Assembly (NCBI GenBank): GCA_014871385.1
Contig: CM026425.1
Location: 19,614,902-19,678,901, forward strand
DNA from: Ceratodon purpureus
Lineage: Eukaryota; Streptophyta; Bryopsida; Pseudoditrichales; Ditrichaceae
DNA: 64,000 nt
Direction of reading: 5' to 3'
Part shown: one piece after another, positions 11,963-23,404 of the stretch
Numbering within the stretch: position 1 is the first letter of the stretch
How the letters are laid out: every line of letters starts with the position of its first letter
Notes under the pieces: model-generated
Told to the model about the DNA's origin: nothing
Databases searched by the model: none
The model's input: the letters and a program-made list of their open reading frames with translations, nothing else
Translations under genes and position numbers: made by a program

Positions 11963-12888
11963 GGCTGGTCCATGACAAAAGCTTGCAGGGTACAGCCTTC
12001 GAACTCAGTCTCGTTAACCTCGAAGATCTTGGGAACACGCTTCAGGAAGTCACAGTCCTTGTTGTTGCAACGCAGCCATCCGACGCAGGTGGAACTTCGA
12101 AAAGAGAGTCCGAAGTCGTTTTTGATGTTTGTTGTGATGGTCTTGGTCCACAAGTGTCCGTCGTATCGTTTGTCCATTCCCTGCATTGACTTGGCGGCGA
12201 GCTTAGAGGATCCTGCAGCAGCTGGGGGCAACTCAAAAAGAACCGGACCATCAAACTTTGCAGGCAAGTACTCTACTCTCTCGTGTCTAATAGTGGAATA
12301 GTCTATCTTCTTCAAAATGTTTTTGGACCCACGCGTCTTAGCAATCTCTTTAAGAAGCGGAACAATGCTAACTGTGACCTGGGACAATGGAGGAGACACA
12401 TTGGAAGGAGGAGCATCTGCGTGGACCTTGCGCACCAACTTGACGGGACTGACTTCGTCATCAGAAGAGAGAGATATGACGGTCGGAGGAGGTTTCTCTA
12501 CATCTGAAGTCTCGGTACCAGGCTCGACTTTGACTTTGACATCACGAGGTAAGGGAGTCTGAATTGTGCAAGTAGAAGAGCGACGGGGGGTGAGGATCTC
12601 AGTGGATGCAGCCATAAGAGAATCAGTAAGACCATAGACTCTATAGGATCCAGGGAGGAGTCTCCACTGCAACATGTTGTTCTCATCTCTCACTGAAGGT
12701 TGCCCGAGGGTGTGGGTAACCTCGGCAGTAACGTCATCAAAGATCTCCTCCTCTATACTGATGGAGTCCTCACGAAAATGGAATCTGAGACTGAGGCAAA
12801 GAGAGGACACCGTAGCTAGACCATCGTCGTCTACGCGAAACCTAAGAGGGATGCCCATGCCTTGGGCGTACAGACAGACCATCCCCAT
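11963..12888 (-). pseudogene. MULE transposase fragment, copy 2 (5' 309 codons)
   Basis: This is the N-terminal part of the Em transposase, from MGMVCLYAQGMG to FVMDQP, nearly identical to copies 1 and D. It includes the first half of the zinc-binding region but not the DDE core or SWIM finger. The frame is open until it meets the right end of E0 at 11962, so the insertion is what breaks it. The two genes were head to head with MTF copy B. Confidence 0.85.
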
Positions 12889-13684
12889 ATTCGCAGGCAA
12901 CTCAAATATACTAGAGGAAGAAGGAAGAAGAGTGAGTGTACTAGCAGAGCAGTATCGCGAGAGCGAAGTGAGAGGAATGATGCATCGCTGTTGATCATTT
13001 TATTCAAATTGGAATGTCCATGTGGACGACTAGGTAATGATTCATTCTGCTACGTAACGAATGTATGATTAAAGACAGACGGCGCTAACTAATTATGATG
13101 TTGCTTTTTGCAGGCCCATAAATATGTAGTAAGATTTTTAGAATATTGCTTCGCGTATTTGAATGGTGGAGCAGATTCTAATTTTTATGGGGTGTGATTG
13201 GATTAAAAAGAGCCGTCTTTTCCTTCTGCATTTAAAACAATAAATATATAGAATTTGAATTAATCAAATTCATGCATTAGTTATATATTTATAAGACTAA
13301 TGCAAGCATATGATTTATTCAAATTCTATATTTTATTCAGTGATAGAGTTCCTCAATTTTCATAATAAATTGCTGGACAGACAGACTGTGAGTGAGATTA
13401 GAGTGAGCCGTCACTTGCATCCATATTTAATACAAGTATTCCTGTGCTTAATTCAAATCTTTTAATATTATGTGGGCTTGGTTTATTCTCTTCAAATATA
13501 GATTGATCTCATCAGCTTCAATTCATAATGCATTTATTTATAGTTTTCATTAATTTAAGTAGGTTCATAATAAGCTAAGTATTTAGGGTTGAGTCAGAAG
13601 GGTTGAAGGTCAGGGATATATAAGAAGAAGGGAAGGAAGGAGGAGAGCTATATAGTGTGGAGGGTTCTCTCCTTAGATAGACAC
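12889..13684. promoter_or_regulatory. Divergent promoter of Em with foldback
   Basis: TATATAAG at 13617-13624 lies about 60 bp before the MTF copy B ATG. An imperfect inverted repeat of about 90 bp (13244-13335, arms with ATAGAATTTGAAT and GCATTAGT) lies in the middle. The same arrangement is in E1 (34752-35691) but the foldback is not obvious in E0 or E2. Confidence 0.55.
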
Positions 13685-16600
13685 ATGAAGCAGAGTGGGG
13701 GGTCAACTCCCTCCACTTTTGTCACTCCAAAACCTAGAAGAAAAGCATATAGTACAGATTTTACGAATAGGAGAGCGAGGAAGAGGAGAGAATCACGTAG
13801 GAAGTCGAAGTCGGAAGGCAACCTCTTGAGTGCACCTCTGAAAGTTCGAGGAGCTGGGCTGCCTTTAGCAATTAAATTTTGTAGCATCCGTAATCTCATT
13901 CTAGAGTCTTTAGTGGAAATAAAAGAGGAGGTTTTAGATGTCACCGATCAGGACCATGGTGGAGTAAACATGGACGATAAAAGTAATCAGATGACGGAAG
14001 ATTTAGGGTTTAATTCTTTAGAGACACCACAGTCTCCGCAGCCTTCGTTTGGCTTAAATGAGTCACTTCCAGAAAAGAGAGCTCTAGGATCCACAGAGGA
14101 TCAACTCTCTACTGAAGTAAGTTACTGACCTTCGTTTTATTCTTGAATGTTTATTGTTCAATTTTTAAGGTGATGGCTTTAATTCTCTTGTTATTTATTG
14201 CTTTGATACTTATAGTTGCTACTGATGACCTTTACAGTGTTTTATGAGTTGCGAATTCTTAGACATTTTTTAACGTACTTCTCTTACAGTAAAATTCGGA
14301 ATTTTTCTTGGTAGTTAAGCTAACTTGGTTCTTCTGAGGAAGTGGACCGAGGGAGGGGGTTCTAGGTTTGCCAAACAAAGTGGAGGATTGAGAGAAGAAT
14401 TAAGTGGAGAAGAAGCAGAAAAAGGATCGGGAGAGTGGCGAGGAGGAGCTGCGAGAGCTAGGCGAGCAATTATGGAAGAAGGGGAGGCCGTGGATCGAGC
14501 TCTTGCGGCCCGTGGAGGTCGTATTAAAAGTGTCAAAAGAGGAGGGGGGCGTAATGCAGGTGGTGCTGGGCGCGGAACAGGGCGGAGGAGGAAATTTCAA
14601 GTCGAGGGTTTGGAGATGGAGGGTGTAAGGGGAGGGCGTGGAGGTTCGGGCCGAAGAGGGCGTGGGCGTGGGAGGGATCTACAGAGTGGTAGCTCTGCCT
14701 CCGAGATGGCCATCGAGATGGAGGAGGATCCGCGCTTGGTGAACGCCGCTGGCGGGGGCGAATCGGAGGTGCCAGCAAGCGAAGAGGAGGTCGAGCGAGA
14801 GGAGCATGAGGATCAAGACGGATATGGCGAGGATGACGACGAGGACGGCCAAGGCGAGGAGGAGGATCAGGACGGGCAAGGCGAGGAGGAGGATCAGGTA
14901 GGCCAAGGCGAGCACGAGGATGAGGACGGCCAAGAAGAGGAAGACAACCAGGAAGGCCAAGGCCAGGACGACGACGATGAGGTTTGTATAGAGGATTAGG
15001 TTGTTTGCTGCTTTGGACTCGGCAGTTGGGGGCGTTGGGTTCACTTATTGGGTAGAGGGTTCTCGGGTTTGTGGCTTGTGATTGTGGGTTCTTGCGTTCT
15101 CTTTACTTGAGTCGGTGAGTATTATGGGGGCTTGCGGAGGCCCTGCTGCTCATCGCCGGGCCAAGGAAGCAAGCCGGTTGCAATTTTTTTTTAATGTTTG
15201 AATCCAAATGTTGGAGCAACCCGGACCTACTGTCGGCACAGACAGTAGGCCGGGAGCCTCCTTACGATGCTCACATGCGGAGGCTCACCCCTTGGGGTGG
15301 GCCGAGGATGCTCATTATTTTTTTTTTGAATCCAAATGTTGGAGCAACCCGGACCTACTGTCGGCACAGACAGTAGGCCGGGAGCCTCCTTACGATGCTC
15401 AGATGCGGAGGCTCACCCCTTGGGGTGGGCCGAGGATGCTCATTATTTTTTTTTTGAATCCAATTGTTGGAGCAACCCGGACCTACTGTCGGCACAGACA
15501 GTAGGCCGGGAGCCTCCTTACGATGCTCACATGCGGAGGCTCACCCCTTGGGGTGGGCCGAGGATGCTCATTATTTTTTTTTTGAATCCAAATGTTGGAG
15601 CAACCCGGACCTACTGTCGGCACAGACAGTAGGCCGGGAGCCTCCTTACGATGCTCACATGCGGAGGCTCACCCCTTGGGGAGGGCCGAGGATGCTCACT
15701 AATTTTTTTTTGAATCCAAATGTTGGAGCAACCCGGACCTACTGTCGGCACAGACAGTAGGCCGGGAGCCTCCTTACGATGCTCACATGCGGAGGCTCAC
15801 CCCTTGGGGTGGGCCGAGGATGCTCATTATTTTTTTTTTGAATCCAAATGTTGGAGCAACCCGGACCTACTGTCGGCACAGACAGTGGGCCGGGAGCCTC
15901 CTTACGATGCTCACATGCGGAGGCTCACCCCTTGGGGTGGGCCGAGGATGCTCATTATTTTTTTTAATGTTTGAATCCAAATGTTGGAGCAACCCGGACC
16001 TACTGTCGGCACAGACAGTAGGCCGGGAGCCTCCTTACTATGCTCACATGCGGAGGCTCACCCCTTAGGGTGGGCCGAGGATGCTCACTAATTTTTTTTT
16101 TAATCCAAATGTTGGAGCAACCCGGACCTACTGTCGGCACAGACAGTAGGCCGGGAGCCTCCTTACGATGCTCACATGCGGAGGCTCACCCCTTGGGGTG
16201 GGCCGAGGATGCTCATTATTTTTTTTTTGAATCCAAATGTTGGAGCAACCTGGACCTACTCTCGGCACAGACAGTAGGCCGGGAGCCTCCTTACGATGCT
16301 CACATGCGGAGGCTCACCCCTTGGGGTGGGCCGAGGATGCTCATTATTTTTTTTAATGTTTGAATCCAAATGTTGGAGCAACCCGGACCTACTGTCGGCA
16401 CAGACAGTAGGCCGGGAGCCTCCTTACGATGCTCACATGCGGAGGCTCACCCCTTGGGGTGGGCCGAGGATGCTCATTATTTTTTTTTTGAATCCAAATG
16501 TTGGAGCAACCCGGACCTACTGTCGGCACAGACAGTAGGCCGGGAGCCTCCTTACGATGCTCACATGCGGAGGCTCACCCCTTAGGGTGGGCCGAGGATG

Positions 16601-19600
16601 CTCATTATTTTTTTTTTGAATCCAAATGTTGGAGCAACCCGGACCTACTGTCGGCACAGACAGTAGGCTGGGAGCCTCCTTACGATGCTCACATGCGGAG
16701 GCTCACCCCTTGGGGTGGGCCGAGGATGCTCACTAATTTTTTTTTGAATCCAAATGTTGGAGCAACCCGGACCTACTGTCGGCACAGACAGTAGGCCGGG
16801 AGCCTCCTTACGGTATTTCGAACGTCCAAATTATATGTAATTGTTCAAGGTCCAAGTTATATTCTCGGCTGTTGTTGTTTGGGGCTCCATGAGAGTGAAT
16901 GCGACATGGTTTTTTATTTGTTTAATTTTACATTTCAATATTTTTTTAACTTAACAGTTACAAGAATGTTCTTCCATGTTTGATGTAACATCATAAACGT
17001 TCCTTGTGACTTAGGAATCCTCTGAGGACAACATGGAGAGCCAAGGTCAAGATCCGACTCCAGCAGAAACCGAGGTACTTTTTTATCTTCTACTGAAAAC
17101 CTATGATTCTTTTGATCCTAATAGTTTGTCCTCGACCTCTGCGTTGTTGTTTCTCTCATTTTTGGATCTGCAATTTAACCTTAAATTATTTTATGTACCC
17201 CAGGTATATTCAGATGCTCCTGAGATGTCCGCCACATCCCCCATTTCAGTCATCAATGTTTCCGATCTCTCGGATTCATTTGATCAGCCTTATTGTACGT
17301 GTGATGTAGCCAGCCCTGTATTTGGAGATACTGGACCTTTCGAGGTCCACTCTCCCCAGTACATGCCTACTTCTCCCGTGTACATGCCTACCTCCCCAGT
17401 GTATGAGCCTACCTCCCCAGGCTACATGCCCACCTCCCCTCCACAGGGCTCACCGCCGATGTCTCCACCCTCGCCTTCCTCGCCTATTAGAGTAAGAAGG
17501 CCAGCACATGTGGTCTTCGCGCTTCCGGCAATTCTGCCGTGCCCGGTTCAGCAGACCAGGCGGTTTTGGAGGAGGCGCCGTCACTGGAACTGTAGACAGT
17601 CCAAGGAGTACTATAGTCGAGCATCACGTAGATAGTTCCCCTAAGCGCAGATGACGATTCACTTGTTACAAAAGAAATGACAGTATGAAGATATATTGTT
17701 ACTTTCTTTTACATACTTGTCTTCTTTGCATGACTTCCTTTGATTGTGATTCCTCTCTTAATTCGAACACCTCTTCGCAGGTTACGCTAACACAAGATGT
17801 GTTGGCAAAACCATCTTGCCCGATCGACTTGAAGACTGCTATGGAAGGGGAATTGCAGCATCGAATAAAATACAAGTTGGACTCCAACGCCGTCATCAAC
17901 AACTGCAGGATCAAACCGTTGCACAAGTCTCGAATGCTGGTGCCCTTATGCAGGATGATTCCAATGGCCAAGGTTAGACCAGTGGGTGAAATGGGTGTAC
18001 AACACTTGGAGCGGGAGTTTGTTAAGAGATATAGAGATGGGGACCGCGTCATGTACATCTCCATGTACAACACTGAAGAGCAAACGAAGAATGTGACGGC
18101 GGAGATCATGGCCACTTGGAGCCCTTTATGGAGGGCCGCAAGTGATCGCTTTGATGATGAGGTCTCTGGGGACGAGGAGTTGATGCAGTTCAAACTCAAG
18201 ATGTTTTATGTCTGGGAGGGAAATCATCGCCTCTCCGCTTGGCTCCGGCACATCAACAAGCATCATGCGGACGACCCATCCTGGCACATCACTGTGCATT
18301 GCATTGTACTTGACCCTCGTGGCCATGTGGGTATTCTCCTGCACGCTATGCACGACATCAACTGGTACGTTCAAAAAACTTGAGTATTTGTTATCCACCT
18401 GGAGTCATTTTCTATAATATTTCTTCTACTTACTTACTAATTTGATATTTAGGTCGACCGAGAATGACCACGTGAAGAGTAATCTCCCAGCAAAATTGTT
18501 TCGAATCCGCTCATTCGGAATGATGAAGCTGGAGGAGTTCAAGGACCTCCTGAACCCTCAAGAATACGATGCTTGTTTGAAAAACAAGCCCCCAAACCCG
18601 TCATGGTTTCCCTTGACTACTCGAGTTTTCATCGCATTTCTCTACCGAGTAAGTTTGACCTCCTCTCCGTCTTCGCTCGTTCTATCTTCTCTCATACTTT
18701 TAATGTTTAATTTCGTTCATTTATGAATTCTCTAAAAATTGGTTACCCTTCTACAGCGGGAAATTGCTGTGGCCTCGGATGAAGCAGCTAATGCCTACAT
18801 GGAGAAGACACCGGCGGATGAACAGACTGCGTCTGCGGTTTGGGAAATCATGAATGACGCGTCTGAGAAAATGGTGGAATCCATAAAGAATAAGGACTTC
18901 ACCAAGTACTTGGCAATTGCAAACCCCAAAAACGGAGACGACTTCCTGACCGAGGTAACAACTTCATTCAATATCATTTAAGAATTTGGAATTGATTCAA
19001 AGTTCTGAATACTATTTTCTAATACTTCTCTGCTCCTGGCAGATCAATCGGCATTACAGTCTAAACTCCAAACCTGAAATGTCCCTGGATAAGCTCCAAA
19101 AGATCTGTCCGGCGGCCGTTGAGCCCAAATACAAGGTTCGGTGGCTGCGGTGGTGGAACTCATCTCTGAGTTCCAGACTATCTTACAGATTTCCACCGCC
19201 AGGATTCAAGGATACTGATTTTGACCCTTGGTTGAACAGGGCTTCATTCTGGGCTGGGGTATGGTTTCGAAATATGCCTTACCTATTACAACATGCTTTA
19301 TGAATTCTTTTCTCATTGGTACTTATTTCAATTCTGTATTTCAGTTGGAGGAGGCCGTCGTCAACGAGGTCGAGGACATATTGAAGTCGGAGAACCTCGA
19401 TATCGACTGGAGGGCATTTCCTGATGTCCAACAGCCGGGCGATTATGTTGAGAGTTCACGTATTATGTTGTGGGACAAGGCCTTCCCTACGTTCATTGGA
19501 AAGAGAACTAAGAAGCCCTTCGAGAAGAAGTCCGACTTCGCTAAATTCCCTGGAACCGCTGATGTTGTCAAGCGGGTTATTTACCGGTATATTGCGTTAC

Positions 19601-21747
19601 TTTTTCGCATTTGCATATTCTAATTCGCTTGAGCTTTCTATGCTACTAACCTTCTAAATCTCTTCTCTTAGGTACTTCAAGCGAGAGCTTGTTTTGAAGG
19701 GGGTCATCACAGTCCAGCAGCTACCCAACTACTTCCGTTCTTGGATGCAGACAACCTCGGACCAGTGTATCTATTCTCCCCAGCAGCTGCAAAGGTACAA
19801 AGCTCCTTACTTGCTTGAGGGATGCTGGTACCTTGATTGCTCTCGTGGTTTCACGATTGATTCAGAGGTCGAAGTCAAGACTCTACACGATGGGGGTGCG
19901 GTGGTGGTCGAGGACACAGAGGATGGTGCAGACGATTTTGGAGGCCCTGAAGATCAATCCTCTGCTCCTCCACCGAAGAAAGGGAGAGGAAGGCGATTGA
20001 AATCTCTACGTTCTCAGTCAGAGGCATCACAGCAAACTGGTGCGGAGTCTTCCGCGCCAGCTGACAAGGCACCAGATCCGTCTCCAGGTGTTGTCGTTAC
20101 CAAACCTTCTCCAGCTTCTTCGCCGGCTCCTTCATCGATCAGTGCTTCGGAGATCACCAGAGGTCTCCTTCACCAGAGGAAGGCCAAACTATATCCTCAA
20201 ACAACTTCTTCCGCTGGAGCTTCGATTTCCACACATGTTTCCGTCTTCAACTCATCTGTGGATTCCCTGTTGCGGCGAAATAGGAGACAGGAGAGAAAAG
20301 GTGGCGACCCGGATTGGATCAAGACTCAAGACTTCATTCGCAAGGTTTGTTCCTATATTATGACATTTAATGGATTCTGGCACCTCTACTCGCTATGTAG
20401 TTACTAACTCTCCTTTCTTGTTTCCTCAAGTTTGGAGCAGGCCGCGAAAACGAAGTTCCGGACCGGTGCAAACAAGAGGACCATCTGGGAGTCGACTTGA
20501 TCATTGCCGACATCCCTGAGAATCTTCCCGTCCCTTCAATTTCTGTTCCCCCCACGAGTATTCCGCCTTGGAACTCTCGCTACAAGGATTATTTGTACGA
20601 CATCTTCCATTTTGCAGATGAATTCCTGCAGAAAGATGGTGCCATCTGCCTCATCTACAACACTGATCAGAAGCTGGCTAAGGATATCGACGAAGAAGCT
20701 GCTGGTGGTGGATACGTGCTGTTCAAGGACTGGTGGGGTGTCAATGTACTCGGCCTCACTTCTCCTACGAACCCCGGGAACTTGGTACTTTTCCTGAACA
20801 TGCCCTTCTCTTCGCTTACTGATAACCCTTCCGCTTCATTTTACTCACTAGTTTTGCTTGACTGCAGACTATGCGATTCTGGATTCGCGTCTACGTTCGT
20901 AGTGGCAGTACTTTCTCCTTCCAGACGAAGAAATCCCAGTTGATACATGGGCTCCTCAACATTACCGAGAGTGATGCCATTTTCAACTTGACCGATGTGG
21001 ATTCGCAGCTCATGAATGGGGAGGTGCCGTGGAGAGGCCCAAGGGAGAAATCCATCGAGATGATGCAGGGCATACTTGAGGAGCTGTCGAAGCCCGGCGA
21101 CATAGTTGTCGATTGGAATGCTGGGACAGGTAACTATTCATGCATATCTTTGCTGAATTATTCTTCTCGTTTTTACCACAGTTTCTCATTTCTTTGTATC
21201 TCTCCGAGTTTCAGGAGCCTCCATCAAGGCTGCCCAGGCTATTGGTCGCCACATTCTCGCTTTTGAGGAGGACGAAGCCATATTCAACGCCCTTCTCAAA
21301 CCATCCGCCATGGGTCCTCCTAAACATCCAAGGCCGGCAGCAGCAGGCGAAGCGCCTGCAAAGAGAGCAAGACCTGACAAGTGGTGTAAGTCTTCTATTC
21401 TTAGTTTATATTATCCAATCATTACTTCTCTTTCTAGCTCTACGTACTCGATGTAACCACAGTCCGTTCTCTATTGCAGAGTAGTTTCAGCAACACCGCC
21501 ACGTGGGCCAAGAGCAGTGTCCACTCCATCGTGGCGTCTTCATTCCAGCCCGATTCAGCCTTTCATACTTCCGGACTACGCAGAGGACCTAGCACAGGCG
21601 TTTCAATCTGGAGCCCTTACATATGTTCCTAGTCGGCCAACTACTTTTGATCCCAGAGCCCTTCTATTCGTCGATGACGAGGTTGTAGAAGGAGATTCAG
21701 AGTCATCTAGTTCTGAGAGTGAAAGTAGCGACAGTAGCATGTTATGA
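13685..21747 (+). CDS. MTF copy B: CTD-like/ParB/DNA-methyltransferase-like fusion, apparently intact
   Basis: Proposed exons: 13685-14116, about 14352-14981, 17015-17074, 17204-17491, 17781-18364, 18453-18648, 18757-18954, 19043-19258, 19345-19586, 19672-20344, 20431-20784, 20868-21129, 21215-21385 and 21482-21747. They close in frame to about 1,520 aa with no stop. Order of parts: basic MKQSGG/RRARKRR block; acidic G/E/D region; heptads such as YMPTSPVYEPTSPGY; ParB-like region with GEMGVQHLEREF and VWEGNHRLSAW; helical region; a beta-order methyltransferase-like domain with ADIPENLP at the motif IV position and DWNAGTGASIKAA, then GRHILAFEED, as motif I; acidic serine-rich tail ending SDSSML. 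The exon 2 acceptor and the last acceptor (GCAGAG) are weak calls. Catalysis is uncertain because the usual DPPY/NPPF is replaced. A role in marking DNA or countering silencing is inference. Confidence 0.75.
15184..16813. repeat. 128-bp satellite, about 12.5 units, in MTF intron 2 (copy B)
   Basis: Each unit contains three potential hairpins: CCTACTGTC-GGCACA-GACAGTAGG; GAGCCTCC paired with GGAGGCTC across 17 nt; and ACCCCTTGGGGT. Units are very similar to each other, with occasional AATGTT insertions in the T run, which indicates recent homogenisation. The array lies between MTF exon 2 (ends 14981) and exon 3 (17015). The 98-aa frames in it recur because of the repeat and are not genes. Confidence 0.92.
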
Positions 21748-22261
21748 GTTTGAAGTAGGCTTCGGTCTATTGTTGTTTTCATTTGATTTGATTTGATTGA
21801 ATGGGAGTTCATTGGGTAATCCTTCGTCTACTCTACTACCCTAAACCTGAACTTGTTATGATTCTCATATCCAATTTGTCTCCGTGTTTGTAAAGGATGA
21901 AATGTCACAACTGTAATGCTCAAAATATAATATGAAGAATGAAATGTTACAAAAGAAAGGCTCAAATATAATATTGTGCTCTTATTTATATTTTACTCAT
22001 TCAAAATCCCACATTTGCATAGCCATGTTACCTATTCTTGACTTGGTGTACATCTTGGTTTCTGCTACTCCATTACTGTACACGAACTCTGAAATTATCC
22101 ACGAACTTTTAAGACCATTTGTTTTAGTTGGTTTCGAGTTCTCTTATTTCTAGAATCATCTATATTATCTAAAACCATCATGCTGGAATACTCGTATCTA
22201 GATCCAATAAATGACCAGATCTTAAGGATTGTATTCGAACACCTCGCTAGACTTCACAGTA
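21748..22261. other. Spacer between MTF copy B and gene L
   Basis: The 3' sides of the convergent MTF and gene L meet here. The stretch is AT-rich and is partly conserved in E2 (42113-42622), including GGAATACTCGTATCTAGATCC near 22188. No gene is seen. Confidence 0.4.
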
Positions 22262-22861
22262 CTAATCCTTTGGAGGATATACAGTCCAACTCTTGTCCAT
22301 ATCGAACCAGCAAGTTTCGCCATCCGATATGATCACTTCGGGCAGCTGAACAACTGGATTCTTATCGACGTTCGAAAGCAAGGGATACGGGATTAGGGAC
22401 AACTCCATAATACGGAGATGCTCATTGGTACAAAGCACTGTCCAACGCCATTCACCTTCACCAACATGGAGGCTTCCGATGTGCCTAAACGGTGGCAGGT
22501 CCATGCCTCGTTCCCTGGCGCGCTCCACCTCCAGCAGCCACGGCCGCAGCTCCTCATAACTCGCCGGTGCCTTTGGGGGCAAACCTACAGCCGCTCTCGT
22601 CCTCCTGGATCTCGCATTACACACCTTCGGCATCGCGCAACACACTGAATTCTTGTAGTCTTCAAACGTTACACTCAAGCTTGTAGATTGACATCCCCGA
22701 ACTCCTACGCTACCTTCGCATACAGCACAGCAGGCCAAGGACTGTGTCACTATCCAAATACGCAACCTAGAGACAAGCTCAATAAACCAAGAATGACCTC
22801 CTTCTCTGGAACCCAGCTTACCAAGTGTTGTTTCATGATGAAAATCTCCTACTTGTATCAC
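22262..22861 (-). CDS. Gene L, copy in Em: orphan protein
   Basis: The frame is open for 600 nt and conserved with the copy in E2 (41513-42112). The first in-frame ATG is at 22633-22631 (MPKVCNARSRRTRAAVG), giving about 123 aa; the conserved open frame upstream may be another exon or a longer start I cannot see. The C-terminal part is W- and P-rich (ELRPWLLEVERARERGMDLP, WTVYPPKD). I recognise no family. It lies at the left end of the element, convergent with MTF. It is missing from E1, so it is not needed for that copy's persistence. Confidence 0.55.
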   Translation of the reverse strand: MIQVGDFHHETTLGKLGSREGGHSWFIELVSRLRIWIVTQSLACCAVCEGSVGVRGCQSTSLSVTFEDYKNSVCCAMPKVCNARSRRTRAAVGLPPKAPASYEELRPWLLEVERARERGMDLPPFRHIGSLHVGEGEWRWTVLCTNEHLRIMELSLIPYPLLSNVDKNPVVQLPEVIISDGETCWFDMDKSWTVYPPKD

Positions 22862-23286
22862 TCAAATGAAGATGCTTTGCTGCCTAGGAAGAGAGAGTAA
22901 TTTTCGATGAAGACAAGGACTCTAACAAGGTATATCTTGGTTTCAGCAGTTAAGATATTATACACGAATTTTGAAATATTCCAGGAAGTTTTCAAACCTT
23001 GCCTCCTTCACGTTCTTTCAAATTTGTTTTTTCCCTTGTGCATTTACAGAATCTTATGAAAGAATTATTTGTTTGATCTTAAACTTAACGCCTGATCATT
23101 GTATCTTGCCTAAACCCATAACAAATCTTAAGGAATGTACGCATGACGTCATCATGACATCAGCCCTAATTTGTATCTTTGAGAATAAACGTAATAAATT
23201 CTTACCAGAGATAATCTCTAATTTCCACGGTAATATACTCTTTTTCTAAAAAAAGTGTTAAAATTAAGCCTTAATTTAGTAATTTT
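22862..23286. promoter_or_regulatory. Subterminal region of Em with TGACGTCA box
   Basis: TGACGTCATCATGACATCA at 23144-23162 has two TGAYRTCA-like half palindromes. It recurs in all four left ends, 220-260 bp from the terminus (26267-26285, 41212-41230 and 59210-59228), and resembles bZIP (CRE or as-1-like) sites. It sits between the terminus and gene L, and so may drive gene L. The rest of the stretch is AT-rich without genes. Confidence 0.5.
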
Positions 23287-23404
23287 CCACGGTTATAGGG
23301 TCTACTTTGCTTTTGAAAATTTTCCTTAAACTCAATTCTGCGCTCTCCATTCTGCGCTCACCGCTCTCCGCTCTACGCTCTCCGCTCACGTACGAACTTT
23401 CCCC
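23287..23404 (-). repeat. Left TIR of Em
   Basis: The box CCACGGTTATAGGGT at 23287-23301 is followed by short GCTCTCC/GCTCACC/GCTCTACG units and the end CTCACGTACGAACTTTCCCC. It is the same terminus as E1 (26026) and E2 (40971) in opposite orientation. Confidence 0.85.

Larger units (their letters stand above)
11963..23404 (-). mobile_element. Em: Mutator-like element, reversed, split by E0
   Basis: Read on the minus strand the element order is left TIR (23404), gene L, MTF copy B, promoter and transposase, the last interrupted at 11963 by E0. The remainder of Em should lie left of the window. The left terminus ends with ACGAACTTTCCCC at 23404; AAGTCAAAGG at 23405-23414 would be its TSD half. 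Confidence 0.8.

Noticed and set aside
15194-16794. A series of 98-codon frames as a tandem gene family
   Set aside because: They are the 128-bp satellite read in successive frames; the period is not a multiple of 3 and each starts at the same repeated ATG.
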